From Hyphomicrobiales bacterium (GTDB taxonomy: Bacteria > Pseudomonadota > Alphaproteobacteria > Rhizobiales > Beijerinckiaceae): a stretch of DNA of 54,633 nucleotides. A program made the position numbers and the translations under genes. Location: assembly GCA_900470095.1 (NCBI GenBank), contig UBZM01000045.1, positions 1 to 54,633 of the forward strand, read 5' to 3'. The notes beneath the pieces were generated by a model. The model was not told the DNA's origin. It did no database searches and worked only from the letters and a program-made list of their open reading frames with translations. Below, piece by piece: positions 43,938 through 52,318 of this stretch (positions within the stretch are counted from its first letter, which is position 1; every line of letters begins with the position of its first letter).

Positions 43938-44496
43938 TGCGTCCCCCAAGCTGGCGGATCAGGATCGTGCGGGCTCGCGACAGGCGGGACATGACGGTGC
44001 CGATCGGCGCCGAAATCAGATCGGCGATCTCGCGATAGCCCAGCCCATTGATATCGCGCAGCACGAGAACCTCGCGGAACGGCGGCGGCAACGCTGCAAT
44101 CGCCGCTTCGATCTCTGCCGCGTCGGCGCGGGCGATCATGGCCGCCTCCGCATCATCATCGCCTGATGAGCCAGCGGCCAGGAGATCCGCATCCGTAACC
44201 TCGTCCAGCGGCACGAGCATCGGCCCGCGATTCTTGGCGAGCCATGTGTGACAGGCATTGCGCACGATCGCGAGAAGCCAGGCGCGAGCGCTGCCGCCCG
44301 CATAGGTTCCGATGCCGGCATAGGCGCGAAGGCAAGCCTCCTGGACGACGTCTTCTGCATCATGTGCATTGCCGGTGAGCCAGCGAGCGAAGGCCAGCGC
44401 ATCCGCGAGATGGGGCAACACCACCTCGCGAAACCGTTCGGCGGAAGGGTCGCCGCTTGCTGCCACTGTCGGCTCGCCGTCTGGACACCCGGCCAC
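43924..44496 (-). CDS. ECF-family RNA polymerase sigma factor
   Basis: 190 aa with region 2 (FARWLTGNAHDAEDVVQEACLRAY) and region 4 (ALPPPFREVLVLRDINGLGYREIADLI..IGTVMSRLSRAR). No region 3, as in ECF sigmas. GTG at 44496 is the longest start; an in-frame GTG about 10 codons later is possible. Part of the metallophosphoesterase-cupredoxin-sigma-anti-sigma operon, a recurring cluster in proteobacteria; probably autoregulated from the promoter at about 45900. Confidence 0.92.
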   Translation of the reverse strand: MAGCPDGEPTVAASGDPSAERFREVVLPHLADALAFARWLTGNAHDAEDVVQEACLRAYAGIGTYAGGSARAWLLAIVRNACHTWLAKNRGPMLVPLDEVTDADLLAAGSSGDDDAEAAMIARADAAEIEAAIAALPPPFREVLVLRDINGLGYREIADLISAPIGTVMSRLSRARTILIRQLGGRNDRA

Positions 44497-44505
44497 AAGG
44501 TTCGA

Positions 44506-44841
44506 TCAGCGGGACACGCGGATCTTTCCCTGCATATGCGGATGAAGGCTGCAAAAATAAGAAAACTCCCCCGGCTGGCTGAAATCATACGCGAAACTGT
44601 CCTTCGTATCGAGCGCGCGGGATCTGAACGAGCCGTCTCCGGCGACGACCAGATGCGGTTCGTCATCCTCGTTCCGGAACGTGACCGTCGTTCCGACTTT
44701 CACGGTGAGGTCCGGCGGAACGAAAGCGAAGTTGGAGATCCTCACCAGCGCCTCCTCCGCCCCTGCGGGACGGAGTGCGGCGAGGACCGACAGGACGATG
44801 ATCGCGCCCGCAGCCCAGAGGGGCCTGTGCCTGCAAGTCAT
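44506..44841 (-). CDS. Periplasmic cupredoxin (amicyanin/pseudoazurin-like)
   Basis: 111 aa with a signal peptide (WAAGAIIVLSVLAALRPAGA-E). The type 1 copper ligands are complete: His in DDEPHLVV and Cys-His-Met in YFCSLHPHMQGKI. A small electron carrier or copper-binding protein. GGAGAG precedes the ATG. It lies between the metallophosphoesterase and sigma genes. Confidence 0.93.
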   Translation of the reverse strand: MTCRHRPLWAAGAIIVLSVLAALRPAGAEEALVRISNFAFVPPDLTVKVGTTVTFRNEDDEPHLVVAGDGSFRSRALDTKDSFAYDFSQPGEFSYFCSLHPHMQGKIRVSR

Positions 44842-44878
44842 GTCGCTCTCCCGATTGCACGGTTACGCCATCCCTCGT

Positions 44879-45835
44879 TCAGGCCCGCGCGAGCGTGCTG
44901 TCGATGATCGCCAGATCGTTTGCGCCCGGGCGAATGGCGACGCTCGTAATGCCGAGGAACTTGCGCAGTTCGCCAGCCGGGACGGTCAGGGGACCGGGCG
45001 AGGAGGCGGTCCCCGGCGCCGGCTGCGGAAAGGCCGTGGACCTTGCAGTGTGAAAGGTCACATTGCCTTCCACCTTCTGCATGATCTGGTGGATGTGGCC
45101 GTTGAGGATGGTGACGGACCCGAAAGGCTTGAGCAGCGCAAGCGCCTGCGCGCTGTCGGCGGTGCCCCAGCCCCAATCGGCATAGACCGTCCAGAGCGGG
45201 ATATGCGCGAAGACCACGATGGGAGCCGAGGCGCTGCGGCCGCGCAAATCGTCGGCGAGCCATTTCAGTTGCTCAAGCCCGAGCTGGCCGAGCCCGCCGG
45301 CCTTGAGGTTCACGACATTGACCAGGCCGATGAAATGCACGCCGCCTTCGTCGAAGGAATACCATCCGGCGCCCTGCTTGCCCTTGCCGTACCGCTCCGA
45401 ATAGGCCTGCCCGTTACCCTCGTCGATCACGTCATGTTCGCCAGGCACGTAGTGAACGTCGAGCCTCGCGCCGCCGATGACACGCGCCGCATCATCGAAT
45501 TGAGCGGCCGTGGAGAGATGCGTGATGTCGCCGGTATGGATCATGAAGGCGGGCTTGGCCGGGAGCGCCCCGATCTGGGCGATGGCCTCGGTGAGCGTGT
45601 CGAGAGCATGCGGGTTCGCGGCCTTGTCGAAGCCGACATGGCTGTCGGATATCTGCAGGAAGGTGAACCCCTTGGTGACCGCTTCTGCCGCCTCGGCCTT
45701 GCCGAGGAGGCCCAGCGAGACCGGCACCCCGCTCGCCACCGTCCAGAGCACGCCGGTTCCGGCCCAGATCATGCATTCGAGCGTCTCGCGGCGGGTGGTG
45801 TCAGGCCGCCCATTGTCGATCCGATGATGTGTCAT
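44879..45835 (-). CDS. Tat-exported metallophosphoesterase
   Basis: 318 aa. Twin-arginine signal (DTTRRETLECMIWAGTG, ending AEAAE). Calcineurin-like dinuclear-metal motifs in order: QISDSHVG, HTGDITH, VPGEHD (Asn of the usual GNHD replaced by Glu), FAHIPLW and LNGHIHQ. First gene of the ECF operon, 37 bp before the cupredoxin. Substrate unknown; the co-occurring cupredoxin and ECF system suggest envelope or oxidative stress. Confidence 0.92.
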   Translation of the reverse strand: MTHHRIDNGRPDTTRRETLECMIWAGTGVLWTVASGVPVSLGLLGKAEAAEAVTKGFTFLQISDSHVGFDKAANPHALDTLTEAIAQIGALPAKPAFMIHTGDITHLSTAAQFDDAARVIGGARLDVHYVPGEHDVIDEGNGQAYSERYGKGKQGAGWYSFDEGGVHFIGLVNVVNLKAGGLGQLGLEQLKWLADDLRGRSASAPIVVFAHIPLWTVYADWGWGTADSAQALALLKPFGSVTILNGHIHQIMQKVEGNVTFHTARSTAFPQPAPGTASSPGPLTVPAGELRKFLGITSVAIRPGANDLAIIDSTLARA

Positions 45836-46282
45836 GGTCGATCTCCCAGGAACGCAATCACGCTGCGTTCATTGAGGAGACAGCTCTTCAGCGCCGTTTA
45901 TTCCCGAACATGCGAATTTTCGTCATCGGCGTTGCGCAGCAATGCGACGCTCAGCCCGCGGCATGCGCGTGCGAGGATGGACCGCGCCCGCCTCCTATCC
46001 TGGGAGAGACAGCCGGATCGAAGCAGAACGGGGAGCCCGCCTCCGGCAATCGTAGCGCCGACACCCTGCGAATTCTCGCCCGCCGAACGGTTTCGCCGCG
46101 GACCAGACAAGCAATCTTGCATCGTGAAGGCTCGCATGTATGGATAAGATACGATTTCGGCTGCTCGATTCCTGTCTGCAAGCCTTGGCTCCTTCTCCAG
46201 CGCACGCAGGCACGGTCAGCAGCTCTTACATGTCTACCACCGGTCGAAATTACCGAATGTAATTTACTAAGGGACCACGGCT
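45836..46282. other. Divergent intergenic region of the ECF operon and 2OG oxygenase gene
   Basis: About 450 bp. It holds the candidate ECF promoter on the minus strand (45877-45905). The 40 nt before the oxygenase ATG are AT-richer (GAAATTACCGAATGTAATTT-type) and may hold its promoter. The short ORFs are shadows. Confidence 0.45.
45877..45905 (-). promoter_or_regulatory. Candidate ECF sigma promoter of the metallophosphoesterase operon
   Basis: Minus strand: GGGAATAAA (45905-45897) followed after 15 bp by GTCTC (45881-45877), about 42 bp upstream of the ATG. Box shape and spacing fit an ECF promoter, and its position before the operon encoding the sigma factor fits autoregulation. I noticed no second copy of GGGAATAAA in the window. 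Confidence 0.5.
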
Positions 46283-46912
46283 ATGGCTCTCAAGCTACTC
46301 AATGCAGATGCGATCCGCGACAGTGCGTTCTCACTGCAACCTTATCCGCATTTCCTTGGTGAGAACTTTCTCAGGCCTGAGGCCATCCCGGATATACGCC
46401 GGGATTACCCAGCCATTACGAAGCCTGGCTATCTGACCGTCGACGATATCGAGCTGGCGGGAAGCTTTAAACAGCTGATCGATGAAATGGAGAGCCCGGA
46501 CCTCACCGAGGTGCTTTCGCAGCGCTTTGGAAAAGACCTCCACGCTTTTCCGCGCCTGACCACCGTCCGAAAGCTCTCGCAGGCCAAGGACGGCCGCATT
46601 CACACCGATGGCCCGAGCAAGGTCATGACCGTGCTGCTCTATCTGAACGACGACTGGTCACCAGCTTCGGAAGGCCGGTTGCGCGTGCTCTATGACGGCA
46701 CGAATTTCGAGCCCTTCGCCTGCGAGGTGCCTCCGACCATGGGCGCCGTTTTCGGCTTCCTCCGCTCCGACAATTCCTGGCACGGCCACAAGCCCTTCGC
46801 GGGCGAGCGGCGTGTCGTTCAGACGGCCTGGATCACCGACGCATCCGAACTCGAGCGCAAGAAGAGCAGAAACACGGTCGCGAAATTCTTCAAGAGCATC
46901 TTCGGCCGCTAG
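46283..46912 (+). CDS. 2-oxoglutarate/Fe(II)-dependent oxygenase (prolyl-hydroxylase-like)
   Basis: 209 aa. Double-stranded beta-helix iron site: HTDGPSK (His-x-Asp) and the distal His in SDNSWHGHKPF, followed by GERRVVQTAW with the Arg expected to bind 2-oxoglutarate. Strand pattern VMTVLLYLNDDW..GRLRVLYDG is typical. GGGACC-type weak ribosome-binding site before ATG 46283. Substrate unknown; relatives often modify carbohydrates or small molecules. C-terminal basic tail (KKSRNTVAKFFKSIFGR). Confidence 0.85.
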   Translation: MALKLLNADAIRDSAFSLQPYPHFLGENFLRPEAIPDIRRDYPAITKPGYLTVDDIELAGSFKQLIDEMESPDLTEVLSQRFGKDLHAFPRLTTVRKLSQAKDGRIHTDGPSKVMTVLLYLNDDWSPASEGRLRVLYDGTNFEPFACEVPPTMGAVFGFLRSDNSWHGHKPFAGERRVVQTAWITDASELERKKSRNTVAKFFKSIFGR

Positions 46913-47180
46913 ATTCCATGTGGATGGCCCGCTCGGCAGACCGGCGAAGATTTCGCGCCGGCCTTCCGCGGGCCATTGCGGTGGCTGGCCGAAGGCCGGG
47001 ACCGAGAGCCTTGCGCCCATGGTCCGACAGGGCATTCGACGCAAGAACCGCGTTCAAATCAAAGCCTCGATAGACCATCAGGCATGACTTCGTGTCACCG
47101 GCCCGTGTCACCTGCCGAGGCCCATACCTCCAGCGAAACGCAGAGTTGAGCAATCGCTCCGGGCCGCCTACGCTCTCCCC

Positions 47181-48008
47181 GTGACAGACCTTCCCCCCGC
47201 CTGGGCACTTCTTCAGCCGGCCTCCCTCAAGGCGCTCCTTGAGCCCCCCGGCAGGGTCCCGCAGGCTGTCCGCCTCACGCCCGATAACGTCTCCGTCGAG
47301 GTCGCCCTTCAGGCTCCCATGGTCATCGCCGCGAGGCTCCTGCTGGCGCTTGCCGTGGAGACGGGCGGACTGGTCCTCACGCCTGCGGGAGCCCTGAAGC
47401 GAGCCGATGTCCGGCATGTCTTCGACCGGACGGACTGGCCGGGATACGACAGGGCCACCACGCTCGCGACGAACAAGGTCATCAACGAGCACGATGCCTA
47501 CGGGGTCCTGTTCACACGGATCGTGCTGCAGGCGGCCCGGCTCCTGCGGAAACGCTCGGGGATCCTGAAGGCGAGCAAGGCAGGCAAGGCCATGCTGGCA
47601 CCCGAGGCCGCCCCGGCACTGCTGGCCGCACTGTTCGAAGCGACATTCTGGAAAGTGAACCTCCAGGACTTCGACCGGAACCCGCTGGAGTTCTGGCCCC
47701 AGCACCACATGGGCGTGATCCTGTGGAGCCTGTCGGTGACGGCGCATGGCTGGTCCCATGCGAAGGACCTGATGCCGGCCTGCACGATCATGGAGACCAT
47801 CGGGGACCCGATCGCTCCCGACTTTCCCGAGTTCGCCCTGACGACGCGGGTGCTCCGGCCGCTGTCATGGCTCGGGCTACTCGAGAGCCGACGATCGGAG
47901 AAGAGGCCCGACGGCGGGCTCGACGATGACTTCCGGAAGGGGCCGTTGTTCGACCAGCTCCTGGGATTTGACGTGGAGTTGAAGGGTGGTGGCGAGCCGC
48001 GACACTGA
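47181..48008 (+). CDS. Hypothetical protein
   Basis: 275 aa, starting GTG 47181. Not firmly recognised. The central block (LTPAGALKRADVRHVFD..WPGYDRATTLATNKVINEHDAY) followed by LLRKRSGILKASKAGKAML recalls a C-terminal region seen in pRiA4b ORF-3/SEC-C-associated proteins, but this is from memory. Codon use is GC-rich and consistent throughout, supporting a real gene. Ribosome-binding site is weak. Confidence 0.6.
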   Translation: MTDLPPAWALLQPASLKALLEPPGRVPQAVRLTPDNVSVEVALQAPMVIAARLLLALAVETGGLVLTPAGALKRADVRHVFDRTDWPGYDRATTLATNKVINEHDAYGVLFTRIVLQAARLLRKRSGILKASKAGKAMLAPEAAPALLAALFEATFWKVNLQDFDRNPLEFWPQHHMGVILWSLSVTAHGWSHAKDLMPACTIMETIGDPIAPDFPEFALTTRVLRPLSWLGLLESRRSEKRPDGGLDDDFRKGPLFDQLLGFDVELKGGGEPRH

Positions 48009-48166
48009 GCCCCAGGGGACTTCGCGAGCTGGGTGTTTCGGGAGCGCCTGCCGCCGTCAGCCGAGGCGCACAGGACCATACGAAGAGCGCCGGCGCAGTG
48101 TAGCGGGAGGGTTTTCGGCCCTGTCAGCTGTCGGAAGCGGAGGTCCATAACTGGGGGGTGCCGATC

Positions 48167-48433
48167 ATGCTGGATGCGGTGCTCAATCTGGTAGCCGAGT
48201 TCATTCTTCAGATCATCGGCTATCTGACGGGCAAGACGCTCATTCGCGGACTTACGCTGGGCAGGCTCGCGATCGGCGACTATGGAAGGCGCCCCTTCTC
48301 CCTCTATTGGCGCGTGAGCGGCCGCACGGTCCTCAGCGGCGATCTTGCGGTCTTGATCGGATGGGGTTTTTGGCTGGCGCTTGCCATCACGTCCATTGTC
48401 CTCTTCAGGCAGAGCATGCCACTGGATCAATAG
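48167..48433 (+). CDS. Small membrane protein
   Basis: 88 aa. Two hydrophobic segments (LNLVAEFILQIIGYLTG and VLIGWGFWLALAITSIVLF) separated by a basic stretch; probably a double-spanning inner-membrane protein. ATG 48167 chosen for GGGGGGTG just upstream; GTG 48158 is possible. No family recognised. Confidence 0.65.
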   Translation: MLDAVLNLVAEFILQIIGYLTGKTLIRGLTLGRLAIGDYGRRPFSLYWRVSGRTVLSGDLAVLIGWGFWLALAITSIVLFRQSMPLDQ

Positions 48434-48706
48434 GACTGCCCAGAGCGCCCGCCCGATACACCACCGATTGGACCAATGCAGCCGCATTGCCGGTCCTCGC
48501 TTGGCTCCTTTCAGGCATTGAACAGGACAGGGATGGCCGCGACGGAGATGCCCTCATTGCATGGGCGCGCAGCACCACATCGCCGATACAGCGGGGGCGA
48601 TTCGACGGGAAACACACGGTTGATCGGGGCGCGGTAGTGGAGACCCGTTGACGCACAGACTTCCCCTAGCTTTGATTGCCTTACGAATGGGTAAGGGGCG
48701 TCCGGG

Positions 48707-49897
48707 GTGCCGAGAAAGAACGAAGTATCGCTCACACCGGACGAAAAGCGGATTGTGAAGGCCCTACTAATCAAGGGTTGGCGCAATCAGGATATCCAAG
48801 CTCTCGTCAACACCGGCAGAAAGGCCACAATCAACAGCGGTCGCATCACAGGGGTAAAGCAGAACCCTGCACAAGGGCATGCGAGCGATAGCGAGCTTGC
48901 CTTCTTCCATCTGAAAAAGCGGTCCTATGATCCGCAAACCGGCCTGAACCAGTACGACGACGAGCGCCTTGTCCGCGCGCGTGAGGCCATGATCCTTGCC
49001 GTTCAGATATTCAACAGCGCAGCCCTCAAGTTCAAGACTGAGGTCTTCACGGTCCTAGCGAACGTCGCGTGGACCTACCTGCTACATGAGCATTACGATC
49101 GGAAGGGCGTCCGACTTGTTACAGACGATGGTCGCTCACTCCTTCTGGGGCAAATGCTCAATTGGAACGATTGCCCGCTGTCCGAGGATGTGAAGCGCAA
49201 TCTCAAGGCCATGAAGACGCTTCGCGACAAGGTCGAGCACTTGATCCTGGGTCAAGCCGACCGCAAATGGTCGCCGCTATTTCAGGCATGCTGCCTGAAC
49301 TTCGACAAGGCGATTTGCCAGCTCTTTGGGCCGCAAATGACCCTCTCAAACGACCTATCCCTAGCCCTGCAGTTCGCGAAGATGAATATCGAGCAGTTGG
49401 CTACAGCAGCGAGCTACGATGTTCCTGCACATATCGAGGCCATAGACGCGCAGATCACGGAAGGTATGACGCTGGAGCAGCTTAACAGCACCGAGTTCCA
49501 GTTTCGTGTGATTTACTCACTCGATGCAGCTTCCAAGAGCCAAGCGCACTTTCAGTTCGTCAATCCCGACTCAGCGGAAGGCAAAGAAATCCACAACGTG
49601 CTATCGAGAAAAGTAGCTGCGGACGACCTTTACCCCCTCAAACCGAAGGTTGTTGTGTCTGCGGTCGAAGAAAGAGCTGGCGTTGCATTTACGTCTACGG
49701 ACCATACCAAGGCCTGCCGCCTGTATAGAGTTAGACCCAAAGCGGGGGCTGTAAAACCAGCGATGACCGACAAGCGGTACTGTATTTACCATGCAGCTCA
49801 CCGGGACTACACCTACTCGCATGAGTGGGTGGACCGTCTCGTTGATGAGTTAGCCGACCCAGAGCGCATCGCCGCTATCCGCGCAACCAAGCTCTAA
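48707..49897 (+). CDS. DUF3644 / HEPN-like protein with N-terminal HTH-like segment
   Basis: 396 aa from GTG 48707. Residues 8-50 (LTPDEKRIVKALLIKGWRNQDIQALVN..) look like a small helix-turn-helix. The middle (REAMILAVQIFNSAALKFKTE, AWTYLLHEHY) matches DUF3644. TLRDKVEH gives an RxxxxH motif as in HEPN ribonucleases. DUF3644 genes occur in defence and mobile contexts. Base composition is lower in GC than the flanks, and a decayed recombinase lies downstream. A role as toxin or abortive-infection effector is inferred. Confidence 0.75.
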   Translation: MPRKNEVSLTPDEKRIVKALLIKGWRNQDIQALVNTGRKATINSGRITGVKQNPAQGHASDSELAFFHLKKRSYDPQTGLNQYDDERLVRAREAMILAVQIFNSAALKFKTEVFTVLANVAWTYLLHEHYDRKGVRLVTDDGRSLLLGQMLNWNDCPLSEDVKRNLKAMKTLRDKVEHLILGQADRKWSPLFQACCLNFDKAICQLFGPQMTLSNDLSLALQFAKMNIEQLATAASYDVPAHIEAIDAQITEGMTLEQLNSTEFQFRVIYSLDAASKSQAHFQFVNPDSAEGKEIHNVLSRKVAADDLYPLKPKVVVSAVEERAGVAFTSTDHTKACRLYRVRPKAGAVKPAMTDKRYCIYHAAHRDYTYSHEWVDRLVDELADPERIAAIRATKL

Positions 49898-50242
49898 ACC
49901 CAAGGGATTGGCCCACGTGAAGGGTAGCACTCAGGCGCTTCGCAGCCGCAATCGGGTAGGCTCGGAGACCTGACACGAAGACCCCCTCTCCAACTCGCTG
50001 GCCAAAGCTATTCTGTGCCATTCGGATAATCAGCGGTCAAAATCTGAAAGCCCTCCCCTCTCCGGCCGCGCTCCCAATTCCCCCGTGCCCCCCTCGCGTT
50101 TCCTGTAGGTCGCCATCACGGGAGCCTGCCAGCCTCCTGAAGGGACTCTTGCTGCTACAGGTCAGGAGCGTACAGGGCGTTGCGGAGGGATGCCGGTAAT
50201 GGGTTAGCCGGAAGAGTGTGTGCCGTCCTCGTCGCCAATTGC
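49898..50242. other. Intergenic, no gene seen
   Basis: About 345 bp between the DUF3644 gene and a convergent small membrane-protein gene. No domain, RNA or repeat recognised. Confidence 0.4.
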
Positions 50243-50443
50243 CTATCGCGAAGAGCCTCTTGTCCGCCCGGCGAAGCGTAGCAGCATTGCAATCAAAGCA
50301 ATCAGGCCAAATACGACGGCGAAGGCCAATATCCACGATAGAGGACTGCCGCCTTCGGGAACACGCGCCAAGAGGCGGCGCATTTGGAAGACAAAAGCAA
50401 CGGTCATCAAGGCGACCAGCACGAGGCTCATCAGCCGCTTCAT
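50243..50443 (-). CDS. Small two-helix membrane protein
   Basis: 66 aa with two hydrophobic helices (LMSLVLVALMTVAFVFQM and LSWILAFAVVFGLIALIAMLL) joined by a short polar turn, and a basic tail. ATG 50443 with GGAG upstream. No family recognised. It could be a holin-like or regulatory peptide, but nothing in the sequence decides this. Confidence 0.55.
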   Translation of the reverse strand: MKRLMSLVLVALMTVAFVFQMRRLLARVPEGGSPLSWILAFAVVFGLIALIAMLLRFAGRTRGSSR

Positions 50444-50511
50444 TGTGACGCTCCAAGCTCCCCTAGGATGAGCATGCTCCTCTACCCCTGAACGAACCGT
50501 CAAAGACGTGG

Positions 50512-50625
50512 CACATCAGGGTACACCCTAGAGTGGCTCCCTGATGTTACGCGAGAGGCGTCACATCAGGGCTCACATCGGCCACTTGTTACACCTAGGG
50601 CCATCACTCTAGACCCTGACGTTAC
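50512..50625. repeat. Large composite palindrome (res/crossover-type site) before the recombinase fragment
   Basis: Four copies of a (G/C)xCACATCAGGG-type motif: direct at 50512-50521, inverted at 50539-50552, direct at 50558-50571 and inverted at 50614-50625. The central pair has 14-bp arms with one mismatch around GAGAG. CTAGAGTG (50528-50535) and CACTCTAG (50605-50612) form a further inverted pair. The recombinase fragment's ATG follows directly at 50626. The arrangement fits binding sites of a serine recombinase or its regulator. Confidence 0.6.
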
Positions 50626-50896
50626 ATGAAGGCCCGCTATGACGGCAGGATTGTGCTCACTGTCCTCGGGATGGTCGCAGAGAGGGAGCGGGGCTTTATC
50701 AAGGCCCGCCAGCGGGACGGCATTGCCAAGGCCAAGGAGGCCGGGGTCTACACGGGCGGGAAGAGCAGGATCGACGGAGAAGGTGTGGAGCCTCAAGGCT
50801 GAGGTGAAGGGACCGAGCGAGATTGCCAATGTCCTCGGCGTGAGCAGGATGCAGATACACCGGATACTGACGGCGGAAAGTGTCGCGCAGCGATAA
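50626..50896 (+). pseudogene. Serine recombinase (resolvase/invertase) C-terminal remnant, frameshifted
   Basis: From ATG 50626 one frame reads LTVLGMVAERERGFIKARQ, then DGIAKAKEAGVYTGGKSRID, the end of a resolvase catalytic domain and its E-helix. It then stops soon after about 50775. The next part, SLKAEVKGPSEIANVLGVSR with MQIHRILT, the recombinase DNA-binding HTH, continues in another frame to the stop at 50896. The N-terminal catalytic Ser region is absent. A decayed mobile-element gene, left with its candidate site upstream. Confidence 0.82.
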
Positions 50897-50908
50897 GGAG
50901 GGCACCCG

Positions 50909-51505
50909 ATGTCGCGAAAAGCAAATGCCGCCGGTTTGGAGGTCTCGCCCACTCCTACCACGACTGAGGAAGAGCTTTACTCAGCCGTCGGCAAGGCGCT
51001 CACGGCGTGGGAGCGTCTCGACACAGCGCTAGCTATGACCTTCGGCAGCTTTGTCGGGACACGACACATCGTGGCGTTGCGGGCTTTGGGGCGTATCGAG
51101 AGCCCGGCCGCAAGGCTTCAGGTCCTACTTGAGGCATTCCTATCCTCGAGCCCCCAGGTTCAAAGCAGCCTCCCGAATTATGAGGCGACCGTGAAATCGG
51201 TCATAAAACTGACGGAAGCCAGAAACGCGATTGCCCACGGCCAAGTACACGGCGTTCAGATCGCGGGCCGGGACAAGGGCTTCTATCTGGTGCCCGGAAT
51301 GTCGGCTTCGCGGAAGGCTGCAAACCCCGCGCATACAGATTTTAAGTCACAGTTCGCCGCCAAAACTGAGGCAGAAGCGGTGGCGCAGATTTACGACTAC
51401 GCTCTGAACGCCACGCGGATCATCGCATTCGCAGAGGAATTCGACCGCCTGCGAGCCGAAGTCACTAGCTGGGCCATTCCGTCGGCGACAATGATTTTCC
51501 GATGA
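50909..51505 (+). CDS. HEPN-like hypothetical protein
   Basis: 198 aa. Helical throughout; residues about 104-114 carry LTEARNAIAHG, an RNxxxH (RxxxxH) motif as in HEPN-type proteins. N-terminal tail is polar (about 25 residues). AAGGAGG precedes ATG 50909, a strong ribosome-binding site. It follows the recombinase remnant by 12 bp. Could be an RNase, an antitoxin-like partner or merely structural; no further evidence. Confidence 0.65.
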   Translation: MSRKANAAGLEVSPTPTTTEEELYSAVGKALTAWERLDTALAMTFGSFVGTRHIVALRALGRIESPAARLQVLLEAFLSSSPQVQSSLPNYEATVKSVIKLTEARNAIAHGQVHGVQIAGRDKGFYLVPGMSASRKAANPAHTDFKSQFAAKTEAEAVAQIYDYALNATRIIAFAEEFDRLRAEVTSWAIPSATMIFR

Positions 51506-51944
51506 ACTGAGCATATCGGACGCGCTACGGCTCGTTGTGCCTGCCGCTGCCCTTTACTGGTTTGCATGAAGCGGAGAACGCAGCCAGAGCGTACAAAAAG
51601 AAGGGGCCACGCGTTTGCTCCGCGCCCCCCTATTTCCGTCTCTGACCTAAGATGCGGAGCGGTCGCAGTTACCGCGGCGGCTCTCCACTCCCGAACATGC
51701 AACCGATGGTCACTGCCCGCTACGGGTCTCCGGCTTACAGGCCTATTCTCACCCTGCCAGCTACACGACTACCCGAAAGGCCCAAACGGCCGTCCTTGCC
51801 CGTCACCCTAGACGCCTGTCTTGGGATGCTTGTGCGGACGCGCCATCGAAAGAACCATCTGTAGCACCCGCTTGTATCACTCGGGTGCTTGCAAGCTCTT
51901 GATTTACCGCGTTTTCTTTGCTGATCACCCCCTTAGAAGGGGAA
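51506..51944. other. Intergenic spacer before tRNA-Phe
   Basis: About 440 bp, lower in GC than the chromosome average near 51850-51930. Short ORFs have no recognised product. A hairpin abuts the tRNA 3' end. This could be the tRNA-proximal edge of the softer-composition segment 48.6-51.9 kb, but no att-type duplication of the tRNA end was found. Confidence 0.4.
51929..51942 (-). terminator. Hairpin immediately 3' of tRNA-Phe
   Basis: CCCCT-TAGA-AGGGG (5-bp GC stem) lies 2 nt beyond the tRNA CCA on the minus strand. No U-run follows. Probable tRNA 3' processing or termination structure. Confidence 0.4.
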
Positions 51945-52020
51945 TGGTGCCCAGAGCTGGAATCGAACCAGCGACACTGCGATTTTCAGTCGCATGCTCT
52001 ACCAACTGAGCTATCTGGGC
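51945..52020 (-). tRNA. tRNA-Phe (GAA anticodon)
   Basis: 76 nt with encoded CCA on the minus strand. Acceptor GCCCAGA pairs with TCTGGGC; D-arm AGCTCAGTTGGTAGAGC; anticodon loop CTGAAAA with GAA; T-loop GGTTCGATTCC. Complete. Confidence 0.98.
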
Positions 52021-52108
52021 ATCCGGCGAAGCGCCAGGCGCTTCGTGTTGGTGGGGGCGATATAGAGCGTGATTGGCGGGCTGTCCAGTCGCTTCAGCCG
52101 GCTTCCGA

Positions 52109-52318
52109 TCAAGTCTCGTTTTCGCGTGTGGGTAACCCGGTTTCAGCCTCCTCCACCGGCTCGCCTGGAATGACATAGCTGCCCTTCAGCCAGTGGCCGA
52201 GGTCGATGTCGCGGCAACGTGACGAGCAGAAGGGCCTGAAGCGATGCACTGCCGGCTTGCCGCAGATCGGGCAGGGCCTGGGTGCCGGTGGGGGTGACGT
52301 GTCCTGATTCTCAGCCAT
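52109..52318 (-). CDS. yacG: DNA gyrase inhibitor YacG (zinc-finger)
   Basis: 69 aa. Zinc ribbon with CPICGKP and PFCSSRCRDIDLGHWL, the YacG signature. In E. coli it binds GyrB and inhibits gyrase. Start ATG 52318 overlaps the end of the SDR gene by 8 bp (AAATATGGCTGA). In many alphaproteobacteria yacG follows maf directly; here an SDR gene is interposed. Confidence 0.95.
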   Translation of the reverse strand: MAENQDTSPPPAPRPCPICGKPAVHRFRPFCSSRCRDIDLGHWLKGSYVIPGEPVEEAETGLPTRENET

